NCBI RefSeq assembly: GCF_943372915.1
Contig: NZ_CALSAN010000011.1
Span: 81,696 to 145,695 of the forward strand
DNA from: Ferrovibrio terrae_A
GTDB taxonomy: Bacteria > Pseudomonadota > Alphaproteobacteria > Ferrovibrionales > Ferrovibrionaceae
Length of the DNA: 64,000 bases
Direction: 5' to 3'
The notes under the pieces are model-generated. The model did not search any database. It saw only the letters and a list, made by a program, of their open reading frames with translations, and had not been told where the DNA came from. Within the stretch, counting starts at the first letter, position 1, and each line of letters begins with the position of its first letter. Shown here piece after piece: positions 49,273-58,747 of the stretch. The position numbers were made by a program, and so were the translations under genes.

Positions 49273-50699
49273 TGGAAGCTTTCGCGCTCTGGACGTCTGC
49301 CGAAGCCGCCTCCGCCACACATGGACAGGGCGCCGGTTTCTGGACTGCAAGCGGTGTCTCGATCGACAGCCGCACGGTTGGCTTCGGCGATCTCTTCATC
49401 GCCATCCGTGGTCCGAATTTTGACGGCCATGCCTTTGTCGCCGATGCGCTGGCGAAAGGTGCCGCGGCTGCGATGGTCGACAAGGGCCCGGAAACACTGC
49501 CCGGCATGAATCTGCTGCGCGTGAAGGATACCTTCCAGGGTCTCAACGATCTGGCCGCCGCGGCGCGCCAGCGTTGCGGCGCCAAGGTGATCGGTGTCAC
49601 CGGCAGTGTCGGCAAGACCTCGACCAAGGAAATGCTGCGTCAGGTGCTGGCCGAGCAGGGCGCCACCCATGCATCGGCCGGCAATCTCAACAATCACTGG
49701 GGTGTGCCGCTCACGCTGGCGCGCATGCCGGTCGACAGCCGCTTCGCCGTGATCGAGATGGGCATGAACCATGCCGGCGAGATCGAACCGCTGTCGCGGC
49801 TGGCGCGTCCGCATATCGCCATCATCACCACCATCGAGCCGGTGCATCTGGAGAATTTCGACAGCATCGAAGGCATCGCCGATGCCAAGGCGGAAATCTT
49901 TGCCGGCCTGGAGCCGGGCGGCATCGCCATCATCAACCGCGACACGCCGCATTTCGACCGCCTCGCCGCTGCGGCGCGCGCGGCCGGTGCGGCCGACGTG
50001 ATCGGCTTCGGTGAACATCCGCAGGCGCAGGCCCGGCTGGTGAAATACGCGCCGCATTCCTCCTGCTCCTGCGTGGCGGCGGATATCCTCGGCCATCCGA
50101 TGACCTTCAAGATCGGCGCACCCGGCCGCCACTGGGTGCTGAACGCGCTCGGCGTGCTGGCGGCCGTGCATCTCGCCGGCGGCGACTTGGCCGAGGCCGG
50201 CATGGCGCTGGCCGGCGTCACCGCGCCGAAGGGCCGGGGCGAACGCCATGCGCTCGACTGGCGCGACGGCGGCCAGATCGAGCTGATCGACGACAGCTAC
50301 AATGCCAGCCCGCCCAGCATGCGCGCCGCCTATGCCGTGCTGGCGATGGCCAAGCCGAGCGGCCCGCGCGGTCGCCGCATCGCCGTGATCGGCGACATGC
50401 TGGAACTCGGCCCCGAGGAACAGATCGCCCATACCGGCCTGGCCGAAGACCTGGTGCGCGAGAAGATCGATCTGGTCTTTGCCTGCGGCCCGCTGATGAA
50501 AGGCCTGTATGACGCGCTGCCGGCGCAGATGCGCGGCCATTACGCACCCAACTCGCTTGAGCTGATCCAGCCGCTGCGCCGTGCCATCCGCAGCGGCGAC
50601 GTGCTGCTGGTCAAGGGCTCGCTGGGCAGCCGCATGGGCAAGATTGTCGAAGATTTGTTGAACCCGGCACCGGCGCCACGCGCCGCCAACGGCTGGTAA
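49272..50699 (+). CDS. murF: MurF, UDP-MurNAc-tripeptide D-Ala-D-Ala ligase
   Basis: A 475-residue Mur ligase that adds D-Ala-D-Ala to complete the cytoplasmic pentapeptide precursor. Motifs are VSIDSRTVGFGDLFIAIRG, the nucleotide loop VTGSVGKTSTKEML, NLNNHWGVPLTLARM, IEMGMNHAGEIEPLSRLARP and IDDSYNASPPSMRAA. The ATG overlaps the murE stop by a single base, so expression is probably coupled. The protein is cytoplasmic. Confidence 0.97.
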   Translation: MEAFALWTSAEAASATHGQGAGFWTASGVSIDSRTVGFGDLFIAIRGPNFDGHAFVADALAKGAAAAMVDKGPETLPGMNLLRVKDTFQGLNDLAAAARQRCGAKVIGVTGSVGKTSTKEMLRQVLAEQGATHASAGNLNNHWGVPLTLARMPVDSRFAVIEMGMNHAGEIEPLSRLARPHIAIITTIEPVHLENFDSIEGIADAKAEIFAGLEPGGIAIINRDTPHFDRLAAAARAAGAADVIGFGEHPQAQARLVKYAPHSSCSCVAADILGHPMTFKIGAPGRHWVLNALGVLAAVHLAGGDLAEAGMALAGVTAPKGRGERHALDWRDGGQIELIDDSYNASPPSMRAAYAVLAMAKPSGPRGRRIAVIGDMLELGPEEQIAHTGLAEDLVREKIDLVFACGPLMKGLYDALPAQMRGHYAPNSLELIQPLRRAIRSGDVLLVKGSLGSRMGKIVEDLLNPAPAPRAANGW

Positions 50700-50715
50700 G
50701 GAAAGCTCAAAAAGA

Positions 50716-51801
50716 ATGCTGTATCACCTGCTGTATCCGCTGGCCGACGAGATCAACATCCTCAATCTGTTTCGTTACATCACCTTCCGCACCGGCGGGG
50801 CGATCCTGACTGCCATGGTGCTGTCGTTTGTGATCGGCGAGCCGCTCATCAACTGGCTGCGCGCCAAGCAGGGCCGCGGCCAGCCGATCCGCGATGACGG
50901 CCCGGAAGGCCATCTGGTCAAGCGCGGCACGCCCACCATGGGCGGCTTCCTGATCCTGCTCGGCATCGGCGTCGGCACGCTGCTCTGGGCCGATCTCAGC
51001 AACCGCTATGTCTGGGTGGTGTTGCTGGTCACCTTCGGTTTCGGCCTGATCGGTTTCTATGACGATTATCTCAAGGTCACCAAGCAGAATCCGAAAGGCG
51101 TGCCGGGCAAGCTGAAGCTGGTGCTGCAGATCGTCATTGCCGGCTTTGCTGCGGTGTGGATCAACCAGATTGCCGCAGCGCCGCTCAACACCAGCCTCGC
51201 GGTGCCGTTCTTCAAGGATGTACTGCTCAATCTCGGCTGGTTCATGATGCCGTTTGCCGCCTTTGTCATGATCGGCGCCTCCAATGCGGTGAACCTCACG
51301 GACGGTCTCGACGGCCTCGCCATCGTGCCGGTGATGATCGCCGCCGCCAGCTTCGGCCTGATCTGTTATCTGGTCGGCAACACGGTGTTCGCCAATTACC
51401 TGCAGATCCACAATGTCGCCGGTGCCGGCGAACTCGCGGTGTTCTGCGGCGCGCTGGTGGGTGCCGGCATCGGCTTCCTGTGGTTCAACGCGCCGCCCGC
51501 CATGGTGTTCATGGGCGATACCGGTTCGCTGTCGCTCGGCGGCGCGCTCGGCACCGTCAGCGTGATCGTCAAGCATGAACTGGTGCTGGCGATCATCGGT
51601 GGCCTGTTCGTGCTCGAGACCGTGTCGGTGATGGTGCAGGTGGCCAGCTTCAAGCTGACCGGCAAGCGCGTCTTCCGCATGGCGCCGCTGCATCACCATT
51701 ACGAAAAGAAGGGCTGGAAAGAGCCAACCATCGTCATCCGCTTCTGGATCGTCGCGGTGATCTTGGCGCTCGCCGGCCTCTCCACCCTGAAGCTGCGGTA
51801 A
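50716..51801 (+). CDS. mraY: MraY, phospho-MurNAc-pentapeptide transferase
   Basis: A 361-residue integral membrane enzyme that transfers phospho-MurNAc-pentapeptide to undecaprenyl phosphate, forming lipid I. It has ten predicted helices. Conserved cytoplasmic motifs are KRGTPTMGGFLIL, the DD pair in GFYDDYLK, NAVNLTDGLDGLA, FMGDTGSLSLGGAL and the HHHYEKKGW histidine motif. It lies 16 bases after murF with AAGGAAAG upstream of the ATG. Confidence 0.97.
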   Translation: MLYHLLYPLADEINILNLFRYITFRTGGAILTAMVLSFVIGEPLINWLRAKQGRGQPIRDDGPEGHLVKRGTPTMGGFLILLGIGVGTLLWADLSNRYVWVVLLVTFGFGLIGFYDDYLKVTKQNPKGVPGKLKLVLQIVIAGFAAVWINQIAAAPLNTSLAVPFFKDVLLNLGWFMMPFAAFVMIGASNAVNLTDGLDGLAIVPVMIAAASFGLICYLVGNTVFANYLQIHNVAGAGELAVFCGALVGAGIGFLWFNAPPAMVFMGDTGSLSLGGALGTVSVIVKHELVLAIIGGLFVLETVSVMVQVASFKLTGKRVFRMAPLHHHYEKKGWKEPTIVIRFWIVAVILALAGLSTLKLR

Positions 51802-51808
51802 GCCACGC

Positions 51809-53197
51809 ATGATCGCGCTCACCCACACACGCGGACAGACCTGGGCGGTGTTCGGCCTCGCACGCAGCGGGCTGGCCACGGCGCGGGCGCTGATCGCCGG
51901 CGGCGCCGAGGTGCGCCTGTGGGATGATACAGAATCGTCGCGCGCCGCTGCCGCTGCGGCCGGTTTCCAGCCGATGCAGCTGCATGAAGCCGCCCTGGTG
52001 GGCTGCGCCGGCCTGGCGCTGGCACCGGGCGTGCCGCTCACCCATCCGGTGCCGAACCAGGTGGTGGCCAATGCCCAGCGCGCCGGCCTGCCGATCATCG
52101 GCGATATCGAACTGCTGCTGCGCGAGCTGAAGCCGGTTGTCTATGGCATCACCGGCACCAACGGCAAATCCACCACCACGGCACTGCTGGCGCATGTGCT
52201 GACATCCGCCGGCCGATCGATGGCCATGGGCGGCAATATCGGTCAGGCCGTGCTCGACCTGCCGCGCTTCGAAAGCGAAGCAGACGGCGTTTACGTCATC
52301 GAAATGTCGTCCTTCCAGATCGACCTGACTCCGGGCTGGCAGGCACGTATCGCCGTGCTGCTCAACATCACGCCGGACCATCTCGACCGCCATGGCAGCA
52401 TGGAGGCCTATGCCGCGATCAAGGCGCGCATCTTCGGTGCGCAGGGTGCGGGCGATACGGCCGTGATCGGCGTCGATGACGATCATTGCCGCGCCATCCA
52501 TGCCGCTCTGGCGTCAGAGCAGGGCGGCCGCAGCATCGTGCCGATCTCCATTCTCCGGGTGCTGGAGCAGGGTGTCAGCGCCGTCAACGGCACGCTATAC
52601 GACAATGGCAAGGCAGTCTTCGCCCTCGATTTCCCTGCCTTGCCCGGCGCCCATAACGGCCAGAATATCGCTGCCGTCTATGCCGCCGCTCGCGCCGCCG
52701 GTCTCGATGCGGCGGCGATCCGCAGCGGTATTGCCAGCTTCCCCGGCCTGAAGCATCGCCTGCAGCGTGTTGGCAGCATCGACGGCATCAGCTGCATCAA
52801 TGACTCCAAGGCCACCAATGCGGATTCCACCGAAAAGGCGCTGGCGGCTTTTGAGAATGTCTACTGGATCGCCGGCGGCAAGGCGAAAGAGGGCGGCATT
52901 GCCAGCCTGAAGCCGCTGTTTCCGCGCATTCGCCGCGCCAGCCTGATCGGCGAGGCGGCCACCGCTTTCGCCACCACCCTGGGCAGCGCGGTGCCGCATG
53001 CGCTGTGTGGCACGCTGGACAAGGCGCTCGACGATGCGCTGGCCGCCGCGCGCAGGGATCGCATTCAGGATGCCGTGGTGCTGCTGTCGCCGGCCTGCGC
53101 CTCCTACGACCAGTTCAAGAGTTTCGAGCATCGTGGCGACGAATTCATCCGCCTGGTGGCCGAACGCAGCACGGACGAGCAGGGAGCTGCGGCATGA
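51809..53197 (+). CDS. murD: MurD, UDP-MurNAc-L-alanine:D-glutamate ligase
   Basis: A 462-residue Mur ligase that adds D-Glu. The N-terminal Rossmann domain begins TWAVFGLARSGLATARALIAGGAEVRLWDD. The ATP loop is GITGTNGKSTTTALL, with EMSSFQIDLTPGW, LNITPDHLDRHGSMEAYAAIKARIF and INDSKATNADSTEKALAAF. It starts 7 bases after mraY, and its stop overlaps the ftsW start (ATGA). Cytoplasmic. Confidence 0.97.
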   Translation: MIALTHTRGQTWAVFGLARSGLATARALIAGGAEVRLWDDTESSRAAAAAAGFQPMQLHEAALVGCAGLALAPGVPLTHPVPNQVVANAQRAGLPIIGDIELLLRELKPVVYGITGTNGKSTTTALLAHVLTSAGRSMAMGGNIGQAVLDLPRFESEADGVYVIEMSSFQIDLTPGWQARIAVLLNITPDHLDRHGSMEAYAAIKARIFGAQGAGDTAVIGVDDDHCRAIHAALASEQGGRSIVPISILRVLEQGVSAVNGTLYDNGKAVFALDFPALPGAHNGQNIAAVYAAARAAGLDAAAIRSGIASFPGLKHRLQRVGSIDGISCINDSKATNADSTEKALAAFENVYWIAGGKAKEGGIASLKPLFPRIRRASLIGEAATAFATTLGSAVPHALCGTLDKALDDALAAARRDRIQDAVVLLSPACASYDQFKSFEHRGDEFIRLVAERSTDEQGAAA

Positions 53198-54318
53198 TCA
53201 CGTTTTCGCGTACCGATACCTCCGTGCTGGGCCGCTGGTGGTGGACGGTCGACCGCTGGCTGCTGATCGCCATTGCCGTGCTGATCGCGGTCGGCACCGT
53301 GCTGACACTGGCGGCTTCGCCGGCCGTGGCCAACCGCATCGGTCTCGCCAACTTCCATTTCGTGCAGCGCCAGATGGTCTATCTGGTGCCGGCGATGCTG
53401 ATCATGGTCGGCACCTCGCTGCTCGATCCGGTCGGTATCCGCCGCGTCGCCATCGTGGTGTTCCTCGGCGCGCTGGCCGGCATGTGCCTCACCTTCGTCA
53501 TGGGCATCGAGGTCAAGGGCGCGCATCGCTGGATTTCCTTCGGTGGCCTCTCGGTGCAGCCGTCCGAATTCGTCAAGCCGGCCTTTGCCGTGGTTGCCGC
53601 CTGGCTGTTTGCCGAATGGCGCAAGGGGACAGGGTTTCCCGGCTGGGCGATCTCGACCGCGCTGTGCGGCATCGTCGTCGGCGTGCTGCTGCTGCAGCCT
53701 GATCTGGGCATGGCCGTGGTGGTCTGCGCCGTGTGGATGGCGCAGTTCTTCATCGCCGGCCTGCCCATCGTGCTGGTGCTGGCGCTGGGCGCGCTCGGCC
53801 TTGCCGGCATATTCGGTGCCTATCTGGTCTTCCCCCATGTCGCCAGCCGCATCGACCGCTTCCTCGATCCGGCGGCGAAGGAGAATTACCAGATCGAACG
53901 CGCCATGGAGGCTTTCGCCGCCGGTGGCATCTGGGGTCGTGGGCCGGGCGAGGGCGCGGTGAAGAGCGTGCTGCCCGATGCGCATACCGACTTCATCTTC
54001 GCCGTCGCGGGCGAGGAGTTCGGCCTGTTCGCCTGCCTGTTCATCGTCGGCATTTTCGCTTTCATCGTGCTGCGCTGCTTCTCGCGCCTGATGACCGAGA
54101 ACAACCTGTTCGTACTGCTGGCTGCTGCAGGCCTCACCACCCAGTTCGGCCTGCAGGCCGTGATCAACATCGGCGTCAACCTGCATCTGCTGCCGACCAA
54201 GGGCATGACGCTGCCGTTCATTTCCTATGGCGGTTCGTCGCTGCTGGCGCTGGCCTTTGCCATGGGCATGCTGCTGGCGCTGACCCGCTGGCGTCCCGAT
54301 AACGGGGCAGTGCGATGA
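53194..54318 (+). CDS. ftsW: FtsW, septal peptidoglycan polymerase (SEDS family)
   Basis: A 374-residue SEDS-family membrane protein with about ten helices that polymerises lipid II with FtsI. Family motifs are VKGAHRWISFGGLSVQPSEFVKPAF, LLLQPDLGMAVVVCAVWMAQFFIAGLP, the extracytoplasmic GIWGRGPGEGAVKSVLPDAHTDFIFAVAGEEFG and LLPTKGMTLPFISYGGSSLLA. The ATG at 53194 overlaps the murD stop; longer in-frame readings lie inside murD. It overlaps murG by 4 bases. Confidence 0.96.
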   Translation: MITFSRTDTSVLGRWWWTVDRWLLIAIAVLIAVGTVLTLAASPAVANRIGLANFHFVQRQMVYLVPAMLIMVGTSLLDPVGIRRVAIVVFLGALAGMCLTFVMGIEVKGAHRWISFGGLSVQPSEFVKPAFAVVAAWLFAEWRKGTGFPGWAISTALCGIVVGVLLLQPDLGMAVVVCAVWMAQFFIAGLPIVLVLALGALGLAGIFGAYLVFPHVASRIDRFLDPAAKENYQIERAMEAFAAGGIWGRGPGEGAVKSVLPDAHTDFIFAVAGEEFGLFACLFIVGIFAFIVLRCFSRLMTENNLFVLLAAAGLTTQFGLQAVINIGVNLHLLPTKGMTLPFISYGGSSLLALAFAMGMLLALTRWRPDNGAVR

Positions 54319-55475
54319 CCGCTGCTGAGAATCCGATCCTGCTCGCAGCCGGCGGCACCGGCGGCCATGTCTTCCCGGCCGAGGCACTGGCGGCCGAGCT
54401 GCTCAAGCGCGGCCATCGCGTCGGGCTGGTCACCGATACGCGCGGCAAGGGCTTTGGCCAGAACCTGCCGGAACTGCCGCTCTATCGCATTCCTGCCGGC
54501 ACGCCCAGCGGCCGTTCGCTGCCGGGCAAGCTGATGAGCATGGTGGATATCGCACGTGGCGTGCTGGCGGGCCTCACCCTGCTCGGCCTGACCCGGCCGG
54601 TGGCCGTGGTCGGCTTCGGCGGCTATCCGGCGCTGCCGCTGCTGCTGGCGGCAAGGCTGCGCAAGATTCCCATCGTCATCCATGAACAGAATGCGGTGCT
54701 CGGCCGCGTCAACCGCCTGGTCGCGCGCTTTGCCGCCCGCATCGCCACGTCGTTCCCGGCCACGCATTTCCTGCCCGAACATGTTGCGGTCACCGTCACC
54801 GGCAACCCGGTGCGCCCGGCGATCCTGGCCGCGGCCGATGTGCCTTACCATGCACCGGAGCAGGCCTTGCGCCTGCTGGTGCTGGGCGGCAGCCAGGGTG
54901 CCCGCGTGCTGTCGGATGTGGTGCCGGCGGCGCTGGCGCTGCTGCCGGCTGAGATGCGCAAGCGGCTGAAAGTGGTGCAGCAGTGCCGGCCGGAAGACCT
55001 TGAGCGCGTGCGTGCCACCTATGATGCCGCCGGCATCAGCGCTGAGACCGCCAGCTTCTTCACCGATGTGGCGCAGCGGCTCGCTGTTGCGCATCTCGCG
55101 GTCAGCCGCTCCGGTGCCAGCAGTACGGCCGAGATCGCCGTGGTCGGCCGTCCCGCCCTGCTGGTGCCCTATGCCCATGCGATGGACGATCACCAGACCG
55201 CCAATGCCCAGGCGCTCGCCCATGCTGGCGGCGCCCAGGTGATCGCGCAGGACAAGTTCACCATCGAGCGGGTCACAGCGGCCTTCGTCAATCTGCTCGG
55301 CGACCCTGCCGCACTCAGCGACATGGCCTCTGCGGCACGCAGCGTCGGCCGGCCGCTGGCGGCGCAGGCGCTGGCCGATCTGGTCGAACGCGTCGCCACC
55401 GAACATCGCCAGGCTGCGGCCACTGCCGCACAGCCGGCTTCCAGAGATCATTCAGTGAAGAGGACTGCGGCATGA
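54315..55475 (+). CDS. murG: MurG, lipid II-forming GlcNAc transferase
   Basis: A 386-residue GT-B glycosyltransferase that adds GlcNAc to lipid I. The N-terminal glycine-rich loop is LLAAGGTGGHVFPAEALA. VGFGGYPALPLLLAARL, IHEQNAVLGRVNRL, LVLGGSQGARVLSDVVP and the donor-site VSRSGASSTAEIAVVGRPALLVPYAHAMDDHQTANAQAL follow. It overlaps ftsW and murC by 4 bases each. It acts on the inner face of the membrane. Confidence 0.97.
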   Translation: MTAAENPILLAAGGTGGHVFPAEALAAELLKRGHRVGLVTDTRGKGFGQNLPELPLYRIPAGTPSGRSLPGKLMSMVDIARGVLAGLTLLGLTRPVAVVGFGGYPALPLLLAARLRKIPIVIHEQNAVLGRVNRLVARFAARIATSFPATHFLPEHVAVTVTGNPVRPAILAAADVPYHAPEQALRLLVLGGSQGARVLSDVVPAALALLPAEMRKRLKVVQQCRPEDLERVRATYDAAGISAETASFFTDVAQRLAVAHLAVSRSGASSTAEIAVVGRPALLVPYAHAMDDHQTANAQALAHAGGAQVIAQDKFTIERVTAAFVNLLGDPAALSDMASAARSVGRPLAAQALADLVERVATEHRQAAATAAQPASRDHSVKRTAA

Positions 55476-56905
55476 GAGCGTTGCCGCTCGATATCGGCAT
55501 CATCCATTTCGTCGGCATCGGCGGTATCGGCATGTCCGGTATTGCCGAGGTGATGCACAATCTCGGCTATCAGGTGCAGGGGTCCGACCTCAGCGCCAAC
55601 TACAATGTGAAGCGCCTGCGCGATCTCGGCATCACGGTGTTCGAGGGTCATCGCGAGGAGAATGTCGCCGCTGCCGAAGTGCTGGTGGTGTCTACTGCCG
55701 TGAAGCCCGACAACCCGGAAGTGAAGGCGGCCCGTGCCCGCCTGATCCCGGTGGTGAGGCGCGCCGAGATGCTGGGCGAGCTGATGCGCCTGAAATGGGC
55801 CATCGCTATTGCCGGCACCCATGGCAAGACCACCACCACCTCGCTGGTGGCGGCCCTGCTGGAAGCTGCCGGCATGGACCCCACCGTGATCAACGGCGGC
55901 ATCATCAATGCCTATGGCACCAATGCCCGCCTCGGTGCCGGTGAATGGATGGTGGTGGAAGCCGACGAAAGCGACGGCACTTTCCTGAAATTACCGGCCA
56001 CCATTGCCGTGGTCACCAATATCGACCCCGAGCATCTCGACCATTACGGCACCTTCGACAAGGTGCGCGACGGCTTCAAGCAGTTCGTCGAGAACATTCC
56101 CTTTTACGGTTTCGCCACGCTGTGCATCGACCACCCGGAAGTGCAGGCGATGATCGGCCGCATCACCGACCGTCGTGTCATCACCTACGGTTTCTCGCCG
56201 CAGGCCGATGTGCGCGCCGTGAACGTGACCTTCGATGCGCGTGGTGCCACCTTCGACGTGCAGTCGACCGATCGCACGCGTGGCACCAACGACACCATCA
56301 CCGGCATCCATCTGCCGATGTTCGGTCGCCACAATGTTCAGAACTCTCTCGTTGTTGCTGCCATCGCCCGCGAAATGGGATTCGGCGGCGATGTGGTGAA
56401 GAAGGCGCTCGGCAGCTTCGGTGGCGTCAAGCGCCGCTTCACCATCACCGGCACCGCCGGCGGCATCACCGTGGTCGACGATTACGGCCATCATCCGGTG
56501 GAAATCTCTGCCGTGCTGTCGGCCGCCCGCCTCGCGCTGGGCGACCGGCCGGAGGCCAGGGTGATCGCGGTGGTGCAGCCGCATCGTTACACGCGCCTGC
56601 GCGACCTGTTCGAGGATTTCTGCTCGTGCTTCAACGATGCCGATACGGTGATCGTGGCCGATGTCTATGCGGCTGGCGAGGCGCCGATCGAAGGTGTCAG
56701 TCGCGACGCCCTGGTCGAGGGCCTGCGCAATCGCGGCCATCGCCGCGTGCTGGCGCTTACCGCCCCGGATCAGTTGGCGGCACTCGCGGCCCAGGAAGCT
56801 GCGGCTGGCGACCTTGTTGTCTGTCTCGGTGCCGGCAGCATCACCACCTGGGCCAATGCGCTGCCGGGTGAATTGCAGGCCCTGCTCGGCAAGGGGGCGG
56901 CATGA
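55472..56905 (+). CDS. murC: MurC, UDP-MurNAc L-alanine ligase
   Basis: A 477-residue Mur ligase that adds the first L-Ala. The N-terminal nucleotide motif HFVGIGGIGMSGIAEVMHNLGYQVQGSD is characteristic. The ATP loop AIAGTHGKTTTTSLVAALL is followed by VVEADESDGTFLKLPATIAVVTNIDPEHLDHYGTF and the C-terminal VVDDYGHHPVEISAVL and VVQPHRYTRLRDLFEDF. It overlaps murG and murB by 4 bases each. Confidence 0.97.
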   Translation: MRALPLDIGIIHFVGIGGIGMSGIAEVMHNLGYQVQGSDLSANYNVKRLRDLGITVFEGHREENVAAAEVLVVSTAVKPDNPEVKAARARLIPVVRRAEMLGELMRLKWAIAIAGTHGKTTTTSLVAALLEAAGMDPTVINGGIINAYGTNARLGAGEWMVVEADESDGTFLKLPATIAVVTNIDPEHLDHYGTFDKVRDGFKQFVENIPFYGFATLCIDHPEVQAMIGRITDRRVITYGFSPQADVRAVNVTFDARGATFDVQSTDRTRGTNDTITGIHLPMFGRHNVQNSLVVAAIAREMGFGGDVVKKALGSFGGVKRRFTITGTAGGITVVDDYGHHPVEISAVLSAARLALGDRPEARVIAVVQPHRYTRLRDLFEDFCSCFNDADTVIVADVYAAGEAPIEGVSRDALVEGLRNRGHRRVLALTAPDQLAALAAQEAAAGDLVVCLGAGSITTWANALPGELQALLGKGAA

Positions 56906-57837
56906 TGGCAGCCGAACTGATCCGGCAGGATGACCTGATTGCGCGGCTGCCCGCCGTGCGCGGCCGGCTGTCGGCGCAGGCGGCGCTGGCCGAGATCACC
57001 TGGTTCCGCGTCGGTGGCGCGGCGGACGTCATGTTCCGCCCGGCCGATCGCGACGACCTGATCGCTTTCCTGAAAGCCAAGCCGGCCGATGTGCCGGTCA
57101 CCGTGCTGGGTGTCGGCTCCAACACCCTGGTGCGCGATGGCGGTGTCGCCGGCGTGGTGATCCGTCTGGGGCGCGGCTTTGTCGAAATCGAGGCTGATGG
57201 CGATGAGATCACTGCCGGGGCCGGTGCCCTCGATGTGAATGTGGCGCAGACCGCGCAGATGCATGGCATCGCCGGGCTGGAATTCCTGCGCGGCATTCCC
57301 GGCACGGTCGGCGGCGGCCTGCGCATGAATGCCGGCGCCTACGGCACCGAATTCAAGGATGTGCTGCTCTGGGCCGAAGCCGTCGACATGCAGGGCAATC
57401 TTCATCGGCTGACGCCGGCCCAGATGAAATTCAGCTATCGCCACACGGACGTACCGGAAGACTGGATTTTCCTCGGCTGCCGCCTGAAGGGCCGCGCCGG
57501 CGACAAGGCTGCAATTCAGCAGCGCATGGACGAGATCCAGGCCGCGCGTGAAGCCAGCCAGCCGATCCGCACCCGCACCGGCGGTTCGACTTTCGCCAAT
57601 CCTGAAGGCCACAAGGCCTGGCAGCTGATCGATGCTGCCGGCTGCCGCGGGCTGGTGGTGGGCGATGCGCAGGTGTCGGAACAGCATTGCAATTTCCTGA
57701 TCAACCGGGGCAAGGCCACGGCGGCCGATCTGGAGACGCTGGGCGAGACCGTGCGGCAGAAGGTGAAGGCCCAGAGCGGCATCGAGCTGCGCTGGGAGAT
57801 CAAGCGTATCGGCAAGAAGGACGGCGGCCATGAGTAA
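56902..57837 (+). CDS. murB: MurB, UDP-N-acetylenolpyruvoylglucosamine reductase
   Basis: A 311-residue FAD enzyme that reduces UDP-GlcNAc-enolpyruvate to UDP-MurNAc. Motifs are TWFRVGGAADVMFRPADRDDL, VLGVGSNTLVRDGGVAGVVIRLG, GLEFLRGIPGTVGGGLRMNAGAYG, FSYRHTDVPEDWIF and the catalytic Ser in RTGGSTFANPEGHKAWQLIDAAG. It is the type I form by its length and by the GGSTFxNP motif. The start overlaps the murC stop; a second ATG follows directly. It overlaps ddl by 8 bases. Confidence 0.97.
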   Translation: MMAAELIRQDDLIARLPAVRGRLSAQAALAEITWFRVGGAADVMFRPADRDDLIAFLKAKPADVPVTVLGVGSNTLVRDGGVAGVVIRLGRGFVEIEADGDEITAGAGALDVNVAQTAQMHGIAGLEFLRGIPGTVGGGLRMNAGAYGTEFKDVLLWAEAVDMQGNLHRLTPAQMKFSYRHTDVPEDWIFLGCRLKGRAGDKAAIQQRMDEIQAAREASQPIRTRTGGSTFANPEGHKAWQLIDAAGCRGLVVGDAQVSEQHCNFLINRGKATAADLETLGETVRQKVKAQSGIELRWEIKRIGKKDGGHE

Positions 57838-58747
57838 GCATCATGTCGCGGTCCTGATGGGCGGCTGGTCGTCGGAGCGCGAGGTTTCGCTCACCTCCGG
57901 CCGCGCCGTGTCGAAGGCGCTGAAGGACGAGGGCTTCAAGGTCACCGATATCGATGTCGGCCGTGATCTCGGCGCCAAACTGGCCGCCGTGAAGCCCGAT
58001 GTTGCCTTCAACGCGCTGCATGGTCCCTATGGCGAGGACGGCACGGTGCAGGGCCTGCTGGAAATCCTCGGCATTCCCTACACCCATTCCGGCGTGCTGG
58101 CCTCGGCGCTGGCGATGAGCAAGCCGATGGCGAAGGATGTGTGGCGCAGCCACGGCCTGCCGATGGCCGACGGCAAGGTGGTGCATCGCTCGGCGTTTTC
58201 GGCCGGACCGGTGATGCCGTTCCCCTATGTGATCAAGCCGCTCAACGAGGGCTCGTCGGTTGGCGTGCATATCGTCTTCAACGGCGACAACTATCAGCCG
58301 CAGGACGATGCCACCTGGCATTTCGGCGAGCATGTGCTGGTCGAACAGTATATCCCGGGCCGCGAGATCCAGATCGCGGTGATGGGCGACCGCGTGCTGG
58401 GGGCTATCGAGATCAAGGCGCATGGCCGCTTCTACGACTATGAAGCCAAGTATACCGATGGCAAGGCCACGCATCTGATGCCGGCGCCACTGCCGAAGGC
58501 CGTGTACGACGATATCTGCGCGCTGGCCCTGAAGGCGCATCAGACGCTCGGCTGCCGTGGCGTGACGCGGTCTGACTGGCGCTATGACGATACCGCGGGC
58601 GGCACCGGCAAGTTCTATCTGCTGGAGATAAACACCCAGCCGGGCATGACGCCGCTGTCGCTGGTGCCGGAAATCGCCGCGCATCAGGGCATCTCGTTCG
58701 GCCAGCTGGTGCGCTGGATGGTGGAGGACGCCTCATGCGATCGCTAG
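57830..58747 (+). CDS. ddl: D-alanine--D-alanine ligase
   Basis: A 305-residue ATP-grasp ligase that makes the D-Ala-D-Ala used by MurF. It has VLMGGWSSEREVSLTSGRAV, FNALHGPYGEDGTVQGLLEILGIPYTHSGVLASALAMSK, VIKPLNEGSSVGVHIV, the ATP-grasp EQYIPGREIQIAVMGD and the C-terminal YLLEINTQPGMTPLSLVPEIAAHQGISF with metal ligands. The start lies inside murB. The end overlaps the ftsQ start by 13 bases. Confidence 0.97.
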   Translation: MSKHHVAVLMGGWSSEREVSLTSGRAVSKALKDEGFKVTDIDVGRDLGAKLAAVKPDVAFNALHGPYGEDGTVQGLLEILGIPYTHSGVLASALAMSKPMAKDVWRSHGLPMADGKVVHRSAFSAGPVMPFPYVIKPLNEGSSVGVHIVFNGDNYQPQDDATWHFGEHVLVEQYIPGREIQIAVMGDRVLGAIEIKAHGRFYDYEAKYTDGKATHLMPAPLPKAVYDDICALALKAHQTLGCRGVTRSDWRYDDTAGGTGKFYLLEINTQPGMTPLSLVPEIAAHQGISFGQLVRWMVEDASCDR